Below are positions 55,653 through 63,671 of a stretch of DNA of 64,000 bases, piece after piece. A program made the position numbers and the translations under genes. The notes below the pieces were generated by a model. It was given only the letters and a program-made list of their open reading frames with translations, did not search any database and had not been told where the DNA came from. Position 1 is the stretch's first letter, and each line of letters starts with the position of its first letter. Source of the DNA: Lactobacillus johnsonii ATCC 33200 (lineage in GTDB: Bacteria > Bacillota > Bacilli > Lactobacillales > Lactobacillaceae); NCBI RefSeq assembly GCF_000159355.1, contig NZ_GG670120.1, positions 352,209 through 416,208 on the forward strand, given 5' to 3'.

Positions 55653-56498
55653 TTATTGTCCAATTAGTTGCTGGAAATCGCTAACTAGTTTTTGAAAAGT
55701 TGCATTTAAATTCTGCATAAATTCGTTTTGATTATTTTTCATTTGATCTAATAATGAATCGGCCTGATTTGGATTTTGTTTGATTTGGTCGATAGTAGAG
55801 CCCAATTGATCAATTTGATTTTGTAAGGCTTGATTATTAGCAGCATTATTTTTCAATTGTTCATTTTCCGTTTTGATTTGGTTTAATTGGTTTTGTAATT
55901 CTTCTTTATTTTGATCCTGCTTATAGGTATTGATAGCACTTTGCAACTCTTTATTTTGTTGCATTAATTGCTTGTTTTGTTCAGACAGATTATCTAATTT
56001 ACTGTTAGTATTATTGAGGGCATTACTTTGAGCTTGCTCATTTTGAACCGTATCATTATGAGCCTGACAAGCTGAAATACCAAAGATGATGGCAATTAAT
56101 AAAACAAGCACTCCAAGAACAATATATACTATCTTTTTCTTGCCTTTCTTTTTAGGACTAGCAGCTTTATTAGGAGAAGAAGTATATTGTGCTGTTTTTA
56201 CTGGAGCTGGTTGAGGAGTAGGGGAAGAATCAACCATATTATTTTTATCTGTTACCCAGGCTTGAATTTTTTTGGTCCCATATTCGTTATTAGTGCCAAT
56301 CGCTGTAATAATTACAGGATATACTCCTGCTTCAGACCGGTTAACGGCCTTTTTATTTATACTAAGATTATCATTTGAAATAAGATGGCCATTTTCTGTA
56401 ACTGTAAGTTCCAATTGAGAGATTATTTCTTGATTGGTCAAATTCTGATTAAGAGGCCAGGTAATTGAGTCTACTCTGGTATTGATTTGTAATGTCAT
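55653..56498 (-). CDS. Membrane-anchored coiled-coil protein of unknown function
   Basis: 281 residues. The N-terminal ~90 residues form a beta-rich domain (TWPLNQNLTNQEIISQLELTV), reminiscent of bacterial Ig-like folds, followed by a Pro-rich linker, a Lys cluster (KKKGKKK, near 118), one membrane helix (IVYIVLGVLVLLIAIIFGISA) and a long Gln/Asn-rich coiled coil (155-280). There is no signal peptide, so by the positive-inside rule the N-domain may be cytoplasmic and the coil outside. I do not recognise a family. Confidence 0.7.
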   Translation of the reverse strand: MTLQINTRVDSITWPLNQNLTNQEIISQLELTVTENGHLISNDNLSINKKAVNRSEAGVYPVIITAIGTNNEYGTKKIQAWVTDKNNMVDSSPTPQPAPVKTAQYTSSPNKAASPKKKGKKKIVYIVLGVLVLLIAIIFGISACQAHNDTVQNEQAQSNALNNTNSKLDNLSEQNKQLMQQNKELQSAINTYKQDQNKEELQNQLNQIKTENEQLKNNAANNQALQNQIDQLGSTIDQIKQNPNQADSLLDQMKNNQNEFMQNLNATFQKLVSDFQQLIGQ

Positions 56499-56649
56499 AT
56501 CTAAATTCCTTTGAAAAACTTTAGTCTATTTAATTCGATTATACTAATAAAATTTACTTAGAGAAATTAATTAACAGCAGTAAAATAAAACTTAAACAAT
56601 TATAAACTATATAAATAATATAATTAAAATTATGTAAAATGGAGAAGAA

Positions 56650-57090
56650 ATGAAAAGATCAGAAAATGTGACTTTAACTAATATGTGTATGATAAAAGAT
56701 AAAGATAAAATTTTAGTTCTAAATAGAACTGATCCAGTTTGGCCTGGTTTAACTTTTCCAGGCGGCCACGTCGAATCTCATGAAGCTTTTCATGATTCAG
56801 TGGTTAGAGAAATAAAAGAGGAGACGGGATTAGAAATTAAGGATCCGCGTTTAGTTGGAGTAAAGCAATTTTTTGACCATAATGATGAACGCTATCTTGT
56901 CTTTTTCTATATGGCTACTAAGTTTACTGGTATGTTAAAAGCTTCTGATGAAGGAGATTTAACTTGGATGACAAAGAAAGAAATAGAAAAATCAAAATTA
57001 GCATATAACTTTGATCATGATTTACCAATCTTTTTCGATGAAAAGTTAAGTGAACATATCTTAGATGGAGATAGAGATCAAACTTATTAA
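56650..57090 (+). CDS. NUDIX hydrolase (MutT/8-oxo-dGTPase-like)
   Basis: 146 residues. The Nudix box is complete: GGHVESHEAFHDSVVREIKEETGLEI fits G-x5-E-x7-R-E-U-x-E-E-x-G-U (positions about 40-63). Such enzymes hydrolyse nucleoside diphosphates linked to another moiety; the form with LTNMCMIKDKDKILVLNR resembles 8-oxo-dGTP diphosphatases of Firmicutes, but substrate is not decidable. Ribosome site GGAGAAG. Terminator shared with the next convergent gene. Confidence 0.88.
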   Translation: MKRSENVTLTNMCMIKDKDKILVLNRTDPVWPGLTFPGGHVESHEAFHDSVVREIKEETGLEIKDPRLVGVKQFFDHNDERYLVFFYMATKFTGMLKASDEGDLTWMTKKEIEKSKLAYNFDHDLPIFFDEKLSEHILDGDRDQTY

Positions 57091-57117
57091 AAAAGACATT
57101 CGATTGAATGTCTTTTT
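57089..57117. terminator. Bidirectional terminator between NUDIX and lipoprotein genes
   Basis: AAAAAAGACATTC / GAATGTCTTTTTT, perfect 13-bp stem, loop GATT. Confidence 0.9.
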
Positions 57118-57119
57118 TA

Positions 57120-57779
57120 TTAGTCTTGAGTATTTTCAGTTGAACTAGTTGATTCAGATTCATTATTTTGACTAGCTGGCGTTTCTGTTTCCTTACTTGA
57201 ACTTGAAGAAGACTCAGATGAAGCAGTAGAAGATGATGAAGTGTTTGAATTCTCAGAGTTTGAACTACGTGTAGCAGAAGTTTGAGTAGTTGCATTTGCA
57301 TTACTGTTAGTAGTCCAGCTGTTATCAAAGTAATAGTTAGGTTGAGGATTATAATAACTATAATTGCGACGTGGAACAGTATAGAAAGAGGTACCAAAGT
57401 TAGATTTTGGTAGGGTACTGCTTGCTTTATGTTCATTACGTTGAATAGGTGTAGAAATACTTGATGAACTAGAACTTTGGCTTTCAGAACTAGATTGCTT
57501 TTCTTTATTTTGGAGACTATCTAGTTGATCATCCATCTTAATGTCTTCATCTTTTTTCTGCTCAGTCTTGTCTGATTTTTCTTTTTTATCGTCTTTATTT
57601 TTAGGTTTCTCTTTTTCAACTTTTTTATGAGATTGCCTATGAGAAGACTGAATAATGGCATAGTCTGCTGCAGAAGATTTATGTTTTGGCTCAACCAAGT
57701 TGTTACGACAACCTGTAAGTAATAAGAGACTACAACTTAAAGCACCAACGATTAACTTTTTCAAATTAATTTTCTCCAT
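57120..57779 (-). CDS. Ser/Lys-rich low-complexity lipoprotein
   Basis: 219 residues: lipoprotein signal ending in SCSLLLLTGC (Cys 24), then a highly charged, Lys/Glu-rich part (55-90), a Tyr/Asn-rich patch (RRNYSYYNPQPNYYFDN, about 138-154) and a long Ser/Thr/Glu tail. Only the Tyr/Asn patch looks like it could be a small domain. Probably a cell-surface stalk; function unknown. Low complexity also makes its length likely to vary between strains. Confidence 0.75.
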   Translation of the reverse strand: MEKINLKKLIVGALSCSLLLLTGCRNNLVEPKHKSSAADYAIIQSSHRQSHKKVEKEKPKNKDDKKEKSDKTEQKKDEDIKMDDQLDSLQNKEKQSSSESQSSSSSSISTPIQRNEHKASSTLPKSNFGTSFYTVPRRNYSYYNPQPNYYFDNSWTTNSNANATTQTSATRSSNSENSNTSSSSTASSESSSSSSKETETPASQNNESESTSSTENTQD

Positions 57780-57984
57780 TTAAAACTTCTTTTTATTATA
57801 ACCAAAATTATTAATATAAAACAGTAAAATTAAGTATTGATAAGAAGGGATTTGAAAATTAATATATTATTTTTCAAGTTTGGGAGTTTAAAGAACATAT
57901 TTTTTCTAGAAAAGATATAATAGATATGTAGTGAATTAATTTGTTAAATTTATTTTTAGATAAAGATGTTAGGGGTCAGTTTCT

Positions 57985-58386
57985 ATGGATGATCTTGAAG
58001 ACGTTTTAATGAAATCTTTTAGAGAAGATAATGGCATTAGTTCGGCATTTTCAATTGAACCGGTTGATGATAATGAATATCGTGTTTCAACTAATGTGGT
58101 TGATGGCTTGAACGATACTATTCACTTTTATTTAGTTGTTTATCCTAACGGAACCTATGCCTTGAATGATCGCGTATTTACGGCACAAATGATTGATGAT
58201 AATATCGGGGGTTTCGCAAGTATTGCCAGTGATGTGGCACGTTTAGCTAGTGAATTTGGTGTATTATTAGATGACCGCGGAGAACTAACACGTGACTATA
58301 TTAAAGCTAGCGATCTTAGAAATGAAGTAAACAACTTTACTCAATTATTAAATCGTGTAGTTGAATTTGCCCAAATTCATAGATAA
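57985..58386 (+). CDS. Small acidic protein of unknown function
   Basis: 133 residues, acidic, cytoplasmic. Pattern FYLVVYPNGTYALNDRVFTAQMID followed by a long helical half. Its general layout (beta hairpins with YxLxD, then helices) resembles the next gene's product, which belongs to DUF1828, so the two may be distant relatives acting together. A TATAAT is seen at 57917. No ribosome site better than GGGGTCAG. Confidence 0.65.
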   Translation: MDDLEDVLMKSFREDNGISSAFSIEPVDDNEYRVSTNVVDGLNDTIHFYLVVYPNGTYALNDRVFTAQMIDDNIGGFASIASDVARLASEFGVLLDDRGELTRDYIKASDLRNEVNNFTQLLNRVVEFAQIHR

Positions 58387-58400
58387 TTTAATTACAAGAG

Positions 58401-58430
58401 AAGAAGCTGAAAGCAGAAGCTTCTTTTTTT
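58401..58430 (+). terminator. Intrinsic terminator between the two small genes
   Basis: AAGAAGCT / AGCTTCTT with a 9-base loop, followed by T run. Confidence 0.75.
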
Positions 58431-58474
58431 TGGCCTAATTAAGTTATAATTTGAATAAAAACAAGGAGAGAACT

Positions 58475-58855
58475 ATGAAAGATTCTGAAATAGAGTTAAT
58501 TGGGCAAAATGCCATGAATTGGTTAAAAGAAAATATTCATTTTATAAAAGCCGGTTCAGATATTGAGGTAGCAACACCCTTAATTGGTGCATATGGGGAC
58601 TTAGTATATTGCTGGATTGAAAAAGAAGATGATTACTACCGCATTACTGATGATGGGGGAACTTTATTTAAGCTTGATCCTGGTCAAGAAAATATGGATT
58701 TACTTGAAGAAGCAATGGATATTGTAATTGGAGCTGGTTTTGAATTTGATGAAGAGACTTTAGAAATTTACCAAGTGGTAGATCAAGATTATATCCCAGC
58801 TACACTTAACGATCTAACTCAATTACAGGTTGCTTTGACTTATTTAGCCAGCTGA
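58475..58855 (+). CDS. DUF1828-like protein
   Basis: 126 residues from the ATG at 58475, behind AAGGAGAG; an in-frame TTG at 58451 lies upstream of this site and is unlikely. DLVYCWIEKEDDYYRITDDGGTLFKL matches the DUF1828 core (gDxixxyl..d.yrltDdG.tl..L). These small proteins often stand near mobile or defence genes and their role is unknown. It follows the previous small gene but behind a terminator. Confidence 0.7.
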   Translation: MKDSEIELIGQNAMNWLKENIHFIKAGSDIEVATPLIGAYGDLVYCWIEKEDDYYRITDDGGTLFKLDPGQENMDLLEEAMDIVIGAGFEFDEETLEIYQVVDQDYIPATLNDLTQLQVALTYLAS

Positions 58856-59014
58856 TAACTTTCCCATCATAATTAAGTTTTTAAGCATATGTTTTTTGTT
58901 TTTAAAATGCCTATGATATAAATAATTGTAAAAGCGCTAATAACGTGTATTTCTTAAAATATTACAAAGAATGTAAAAAATATCTTAATTTGTAACATTT
59001 TTGTAAAATTACGG

Positions 59015-59064
59015 TATAATAAAAATAAATAAAACAGCAAGCTTAAGTATAGCTTACCTTGCTG
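59015..59064 (+). promoter_or_regulatory. -10 element and leader hairpin of the surface-protein gene
   Basis: TATAAT at 59015-59020. The leader carries CAGCAAG (59035-59041) paired with CTTGCTG (59058-59064), with an inner TAAG/CTTA, directly touching the ribosome site GAGGAG. It may stabilise the message or limit ribosome access. Confidence 0.5.
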
Positions 59065-59077
59065 AGGAGCGTGAATT

Positions 59078-59929
59078 ATGATGAGAAAAGTTAATAAGAG
59101 AAGTATCATTACAAGTTTGGGTGCAGCCGCAATGTTAGCATCTTTGAGTGTAGGTGGAACTGCTTTTGCAGCAAGTACTACAAGTACTGATAGTAGTACC
59201 GCAACTACTGATCAAGCCAAGAATTATCAAACCCAACTTGAAGAACATAAGAATTTACAAGCTTATACTAATCCATTAACTGTCCAAGCTTTAACTACTA
59301 CTAAGGGTGTTTTACCTGATGCAACAAGTGGTATTTCTAATTGGAGTCAGGTTCCAGCTGGAACAGTAGCTGCTTGGGATAATAAGCCTGAAGTTAATAA
59401 GGCCGGAACTAGTTACGGAACAGTTTATGTTACTTTCCCAGATGGATCTAGATCAAGATTAGCAGTTTACGTAACAGTTAAAGATGGTGCAGCTAGTCAA
59501 AGTAGTGAGAATACAAACACTACTTCTTCAGATAAAAGCTCTTCAGCTGCGGTAGCATCAAAGTCAACTGCTAAGAACTCACAAGTAGAAGGTGAAGCTA
59601 AGACTTCTGCCAAAGACACTGATAATGATACTGAAAAGACAACTACTGTAGATAAAGCTGATAAAGATCAAGCAGCAAAATCCAGTTCTAAAGTTAACAA
59701 AGATGTAGTTGTGAAGGATTTAGGATCAACTACTATTACTGAAAAAAATGTTAGTATTGTAAGTAACTCAAAGGATAAGGACAAGAGTTCAAATCCAATT
59801 TCTGTTGCTACTCGCTTACCAGAAACTGTAGCTAAGGCTACGAATCCATTTGTAATAATTTGCGGTGCATTAATTGCAGCCGTAAGTGGTGCAGTAATTT
59901 GGAGTAAGAAATTAAAGAAGAGAAATTAA
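59078..59929 (+). CDS. Secreted surface protein with Rib/YPDG-like domain and sortase-like tail
   Basis: 283 residues. Signal peptide to about AFAAS (residue 32). Residues 60-130 (VQALTTTKGVLPDATSGISN... WDNKPEVNKAGTSYG, VYVTFPDGSRSRLAVYVTV) form one Rib/YPDG-type domain as in lactobacillar adhesins. Then comes a Ser/Thr/Lys/Asp stalk and the tail LPETVAKATNP - membrane helix - KKLKKRN. The tail has the full layout of a sortase signal, but the expected G of LPxTG is V. Function: cell-wall surface protein, perhaps a shortened Rib-type adhesin. Confidence 0.75.
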   Translation: MMRKVNKRSIITSLGAAAMLASLSVGGTAFAASTTSTDSSTATTDQAKNYQTQLEEHKNLQAYTNPLTVQALTTTKGVLPDATSGISNWSQVPAGTVAAWDNKPEVNKAGTSYGTVYVTFPDGSRSRLAVYVTVKDGAASQSSENTNTTSSDKSSSAAVASKSTAKNSQVEGEAKTSAKDTDNDTEKTTTVDKADKDQAAKSSSKVNKDVVVKDLGSTTITEKNVSIVSNSKDKDKSSNPISVATRLPETVAKATNPFVIICGALIAAVSGAVIWSKKLKKRN

Positions 59930-59939
59930 TAGATAATAA

Positions 59940-59971
59940 AAGAGGTCGAAACTAATTGTTTCGACCTCTTA
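59940..59971. terminator. Bidirectional terminator
   Basis: AAGAGGTCGAAAC / GTTTCGACCTCTT, perfect 13-bp stem with loop TAATT. Confidence 0.9.
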
Positions 59972-59973
59972 TT

Positions 59974-60102
59974 TTATTTATCTTTATTTTTGTCCTTATC
60001 TTTGCTATTTTGAGCTTTTTTCTTTTTAGGATCATCTGGCAAGATAGCAAATTTATCAAGCATTTTTTCTAATTGATTATTTTTTTCAAAAGTTAAACCC
60101 AT
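59974..60102 (-). CDS. SPJ_0845-like small protein
   Basis: A 42-residue frame (MGLTFEKNNQLEKMLDKFA... ending in a Lys/Asp/Asn tail), start ATG 60102 behind AAAGGAG. The MGLTFxxxxxLEKxxDxFA opening resembles the SPJ_0845 family of tiny Lactobacillales proteins of unknown function. Stop codon lies next to the shared terminator. Single gene between the surface protein and the permease. Confidence 0.65.
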   Translation of the reverse strand: MGLTFEKNNQLEKMLDKFAILPDDPKKKKAQNSKDKDKNKDK

Positions 60103-60160
60103 ATCTATCTTTAGCTCCTTTAAATTAAGATAAGTGAATTATACCCTATAATTTTAACTA

Positions 60161-60199
60161 AAAAAAGTAAGCTACATCTTATAAGCAGCTCACTTTTTT
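60161..60199. terminator. Terminator of the permease gene
   Basis: AAAAAAGT-A-AGCT pairs with AGCT-C-ACTTTTTT around a 13-base loop; it touches the permease stop codon. Confidence 0.7.
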
Positions 60200-61550
60200 A
60201 GTTTTTACGTCTTAATTTAGCTAAAAAGTCTTCATGTTCTTTTTCTAACTTTTCATCCTTATCAATAAAGAAATAGCAGGCAGCGGCAATCACTGCAACT
60301 ACAGCCCCTAAGAGTAGGGTCTTAGGAGTAAAGTTAGTAACCATATAACAAGAAATAATCAAAGCAATAATTGGAATAGTGTATTTTCCAGGTAGTAAAA
60401 AACCGTGTGTTGGATATTCATTACTATGCTTAAATTTAATGACTGCTAAAATTGATGGCACATATTGAACAAAGGATGCTAAAACTGTACATGAGACAAG
60501 AAATAGGTAACTTTGAGTAGCTAAGGCTCCTGAAAGAACAGCAGTAAAAATAATACCAACCCAAGGAGCATCATGTTTATTTTTCTTACCAATCCATTTC
60601 GGAAGCATCCCATGTTCGGTAGCAAGGGATGCAATAAGTGAAGGAGTATTAAATGAAGCACTAAAAGCAACTCCAAAGATTGAAATTAACATTCCGACAA
60701 TCATAAAAGCAAAACCCCATTGGCCAACACCAGTCTTTAGGGCACTTGCTAATGGATTAGAATAACTTCCTAGTTTTTGCCCACTTAAACCAATTGCAAC
60801 TAAAAGCATCAAGCAATCTAGAATTGTTACACTAGTCATTACTGCAATTAAAACCCGTGGAATATTCTTTTCTGGATTATTCATTTGCTTTGCTGCAATT
60901 GGAATAAAGGAAAAGCCAGTAAATAAGTAAAAAATTGGTGTGAAGGCATCCCCAAAATGTTTAAAGAATGGTCCAACACCGGTTAAAGCTGCATGTGGAA
61001 TTACCGGAGTAAAGTGAGCTTTCTTAATAAAGAAGGCCCCCACAATAATGAAGACGAGTAATGTAATAATCTTAGCTGCAGCTGAAATGTTATTAACAAT
61101 TTTTACCCAAGATCTACCAAAGAAATTAATAATTGAAAACAGTAAGATTAAGAAGATAACTCCACTAATGTAGACTGCATTATTTTTAAAAATAGGTAAA
61201 AAACTCTTTAAGATGGTTAATAAAGCAACAACTTCAGCAGAAAGAGTTGTACATCCTAAAAACCAAGTAAAAATACCTAGTTCATAACCCGAAAAACGCC
61301 CAAAAGCATTATATGAATAAAGCCAAGCGGCTCCGGATTGTGTGAAACGGCTGGATAAGTCAGCATAGCATAAAGCAATCATGCTGACAGTGACAGCAGT
61401 ACAGAGAAGAACAAGAATAGCTGTTAGATTCATGTAACGATAAATTACAGAAGGTAGCAGGAATGTCCCTGATCCAATGACTGCATTAATACCTAAGAAA
61501 TAGATAGATATAAAGGAAAGTTTCTTAGGTACGGAACTTTTATTAGTCAT
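60198..61550 (-). CDS. APC-superfamily amino acid permease
   Basis: 450 residues, 12 membrane helices. The first helix region KLSFISIYFLGINAVIGSGTFLLP carries the conserved GSGTF-type unwound substrate site of APC transporters, and GFSFIPIAAKQMNNPEKNIPR the usual loop after helix 6. The charged end (EKLEKEHEDFLAKLRRKN) is cytoplasmic. Likely a secondary amino acid importer or exchanger; substrate unknown. Confidence 0.9.
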   Translation of the reverse strand: MTNKSSVPKKLSFISIYFLGINAVIGSGTFLLPSVIYRYMNLTAILVLLCTAVTVSMIALCYADLSSRFTQSGAAWLYSYNAFGRFSGYELGIFTWFLGCTTLSAEVVALLTILKSFLPIFKNNAVYISGVIFLILLFSIINFFGRSWVKIVNNISAAAKIITLLVFIIVGAFFIKKAHFTPVIPHAALTGVGPFFKHFGDAFTPIFYLFTGFSFIPIAAKQMNNPEKNIPRVLIAVMTSVTILDCLMLLVAIGLSGQKLGSYSNPLASALKTGVGQWGFAFMIVGMLISIFGVAFSASFNTPSLIASLATEHGMLPKWIGKKNKHDAPWVGIIFTAVLSGALATQSYLFLVSCTVLASFVQYVPSILAVIKFKHSNEYPTHGFLLPGKYTIPIIALIISCYMVTNFTPKTLLLGAVVAVIAAACYFFIDKDEKLEKEHEDFLAKLRRKN

Positions 61551-61815
61551 ATTTTTACCTCTCTATCTAATAATGTTCTCCTTTACCTATTATAGTGCTT
61601 TCGAATAGTAAATCTATACGAAATATTCAAAAAAGATAATAAAATTGATCTTAAGTAGTTGACTTATTAATGATAAGCAATACTATGAAATTGTAAGTGA
61701 AGATAGCTAGGTAAGGAGAAAATCATGACTGAGATTATTCAAATTTGTACTGTAGTCAAATAACTATGTAGAACTTTTCATTAAAATTATTGATTTTGTG
61801 ATGCGAGGAAAATAA

Positions 61816-62118
61816 ATTGGTGAATGGAATAAGAATATTTTAGTTTCTTACTTAACCACTTATAGAGCAGCGGCTGATAAAATTACAGAAAGTGATTTAG
61901 ATTACACTATTATTAGACCAGCTTGGTTAACTAATAAAGATGAAGTAAGTTATGAAAAGACTGTTGGTGCTCAAACTCCATTTAAGGGAACCGAAGTGTC
62001 TCGCTTGAGTGTAGCAGACTATATAGTTAATATAATTGAAAATACAGCAGAGGATCTTAAGAGCAATGTTGGTTTAGATAAGCCTGGAACTGACGGTGAT
62101 AAGCCAGCCTGGTATTAA
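61816..62118 (+). pseudogene. 3' remnant of an NmrA-like SDR oxidoreductase
   Basis: One hundred codons in frame read IGEWNKNILVSYLTTYRAAADKI...LDYTIIRPAWLTNKDEVSYE... and end in KPGTDGDKPAWY, the C-terminal half of NAD(P)-binding SDR proteins common in lactobacilli. There is no start: a TAA stands directly upstream, and the Rossmann N-terminus is gone. Upstream, a possible promoter (TTGACT, 61658) and ATG 61724 behind AAGGAG lead only to a 12-codon frame, likely the original start. Confidence 0.75.
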
Positions 62119-62131
62119 ATTTAATAATAAG

Positions 62132-62162
62132 AAAAAAGAACGGTTTTTAAACCGTTCTTTTT
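62132..62162. terminator. Bidirectional terminator overlapping the end of the recombinase-like gene
   Basis: AAAAAAGAACGGTTT / AAACCGTTCTTTTT, with a 2-base loop. The stop codon of the minus-strand gene lies in the stem, so its last codons encode half of the terminator. Confidence 0.85.
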
Positions 62163-62944
62163 GGTGTAAAGGGAGCAAATTTAAGCTTATCTAGTTGATT
62201 GCGATAATAAGTTAAACTCTTACGATTACAATGTAGGATTTCCATTAATTTCAAGTCAGAGAGGCTAGGGTCATTTACTTTATAGTAAATGTAAGAAAGG
62301 CGAAGTTTTCCTGGAGTAAGATCAAAATTTAAAATATCCTTGTCTGGAGCAATTTTTCTAGTTAAAGAGGTTAAGGCAGAGATTTGTTTACCGGTCTTTG
62401 TTTGGAAAATAAGAGGATTCTCTTCAGTATTAGTCAGGAGAATAGAGCGATAACTTGAATTGTTAATACTTGAAATATTAGCCTTACTTAAATTAAGAAA
62501 TTGTTTTGGGTCAAAGCCGTTAGCAATCAAAATTAAAACTTTTTTACAATCAAGACTAATTTCAGGCCAAGTTATAATTTCATCAATCTGATCAATCCAG
62601 TCAATGCAAATATGAGGGGTTCGATCAAAAGTATAGCCATGTAAATCGGTAAAAAGATAATTTTTAACTAATTGGTGGTCATAGAGAAAAGAAAAATATT
62701 TTTTTAAATGGGTAACATACTTATTAATCGTACTAATTGTTTTATTTTGATCTTGCTCTAAGTGGTCAATAAAGGCGCGGATATCTTGAGCAGAAACATT
62801 ACTAACTTTAGGTTCTGAATTTGAATTTTGTAAAAAATAGTTCCAAAAATAATAGATCGATTGATTAATTGAAGTAATTGTTCGCGGCGCAAGATTTTGA
62901 CTACTGCACCATTGATTAAAATTTTTTTCGTAGGGAAATAACAT
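62147..62944 (-). CDS. Tyrosine-recombinase-fold protein without most catalytic residues (XerD-like)
   Basis: 265 residues. N-terminal SAM-like core-binding domain (NLAPRTITSINQSIYYFWNYFLQ ... TINKYVTHLKKYFSFL) and a C-terminal recombinase-like domain. Catalytic positions are altered: GxRxxELL is GFDPKQFLNL (R lost), HxLRHT is GKLRLSY (first and second His lost, one Arg kept), while a Tyr remains in SLTYYRNQ. Thus probably unable to recombine DNA. Streptococci have a comparable XerD-like protein. Role unknown, perhaps DNA binding. Confidence 0.75.
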   Translation of the reverse strand: MLFPYEKNFNQWCSSQNLAPRTITSINQSIYYFWNYFLQNSNSEPKVSNVSAQDIRAFIDHLEQDQNKTISTINKYVTHLKKYFSFLYDHQLVKNYLFTDLHGYTFDRTPHICIDWIDQIDEIITWPEISLDCKKVLILIANGFDPKQFLNLSKANISSINNSSYRSILLTNTEENPLIFQTKTGKQISALTSLTRKIAPDKDILNFDLTPGKLRLSYIYYKVNDPSLSDLKLMEILHCNRKSLTYYRNQLDKLKFAPFTPKRTV

Positions 62945-63002
62945 TTTTATACCTCATTAACAAAAATGTAATTGTTACTTTAACATATACTTGATTATAA
63001 CA

Positions 63003-63035
63003 AAAAAAGTTGGCGAACTTCCAGTCCGCCAACCA
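63003..63035 (-). terminator. Intrinsic terminator of the DedA gene
   Basis: GTTGGCG / CGCCAAC, followed on the minus strand by seven T. Confidence 0.8.
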
Positions 63036-63050
63036 GTCTACAGCAAAATT

Positions 63051-63662
63051 TTACTTCTTAATTCGAGATTTGTACCATTTAATTCCAAAGTAAATAAATA
63101 GAATTAGTAAAAGGACAATAATTACGATTGTGTAATCATCAAAGATTCTAACTACGACTTGCCAATTCTTTCCCATATAGTGTCCTAAACCAACTAATAC
63201 ACTATTCCAAACTAAACTGCCTAAAGTAGTCAAGACTAGAAATTTAGTCCAGCCGACATGGGCAATACCTGCGGGAATTGAGATTAAACTTCTAACAACA
63301 GGGATGCAACGTCCATAAAAAATGGCGCCAATTCCATGTTTGTCGAACCAATCAATGGCTTTTTGAGCATCATCTTTTTTAAATCCTAAAAGTTTAAATA
63401 ACTTAGTTTCAAGTAATTTTTCAAGTCGTGGCAGTGTTAGATTACGACTTATTGAAAATAAAATAATCGCACCAATAATTGATCCTAAAGTTGAAGCTAG
63501 GATAACTCCGATTAGAGTTAATTTAGTTCCACTAACTAGGAATCCTCCAAGGGTCAAAATCACCTCTGAAGGAATAGGTGGAAAAATATTTTCAACGGCA
63601 ATTAAAAGAATAATGGCAAGATAGCCGAAATTTTCGATAAAGTGTGTTAACCAAATTGTCAT
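63051..63662 (-). CDS. DedA-family membrane protein
   Basis: 203 residues with about five membrane segments. ENIFPPIPSEVILTLGGFL (re-entrant loop motif) and FYGRCIPVVRSLISIPAGIAHV with the conserved Arg are signatures of DedA/VTT proteins. Some members flip undecaprenyl phosphate or phosphatidylethanolamine and protect the proton gradient; which lipid is unknown here. It follows the nucleoside hydrolase gene after 9 bases and could be cotranscribed. Confidence 0.9.
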   Translation of the reverse strand: MTIWLTHFIENFGYLAIILLIAVENIFPPIPSEVILTLGGFLVSGTKLTLIGVILASTLGSIIGAIILFSISRNLTLPRLEKLLETKLFKLLGFKKDDAQKAIDWFDKHGIGAIFYGRCIPVVRSLISIPAGIAHVGWTKFLVLTTLGSLVWNSVLVGLGHYMGKNWQVVVRIFDDYTIVIIVLLLILFIYFGIKWYKSRIKK

Positions 63663-63671
63663 TTATATAAT

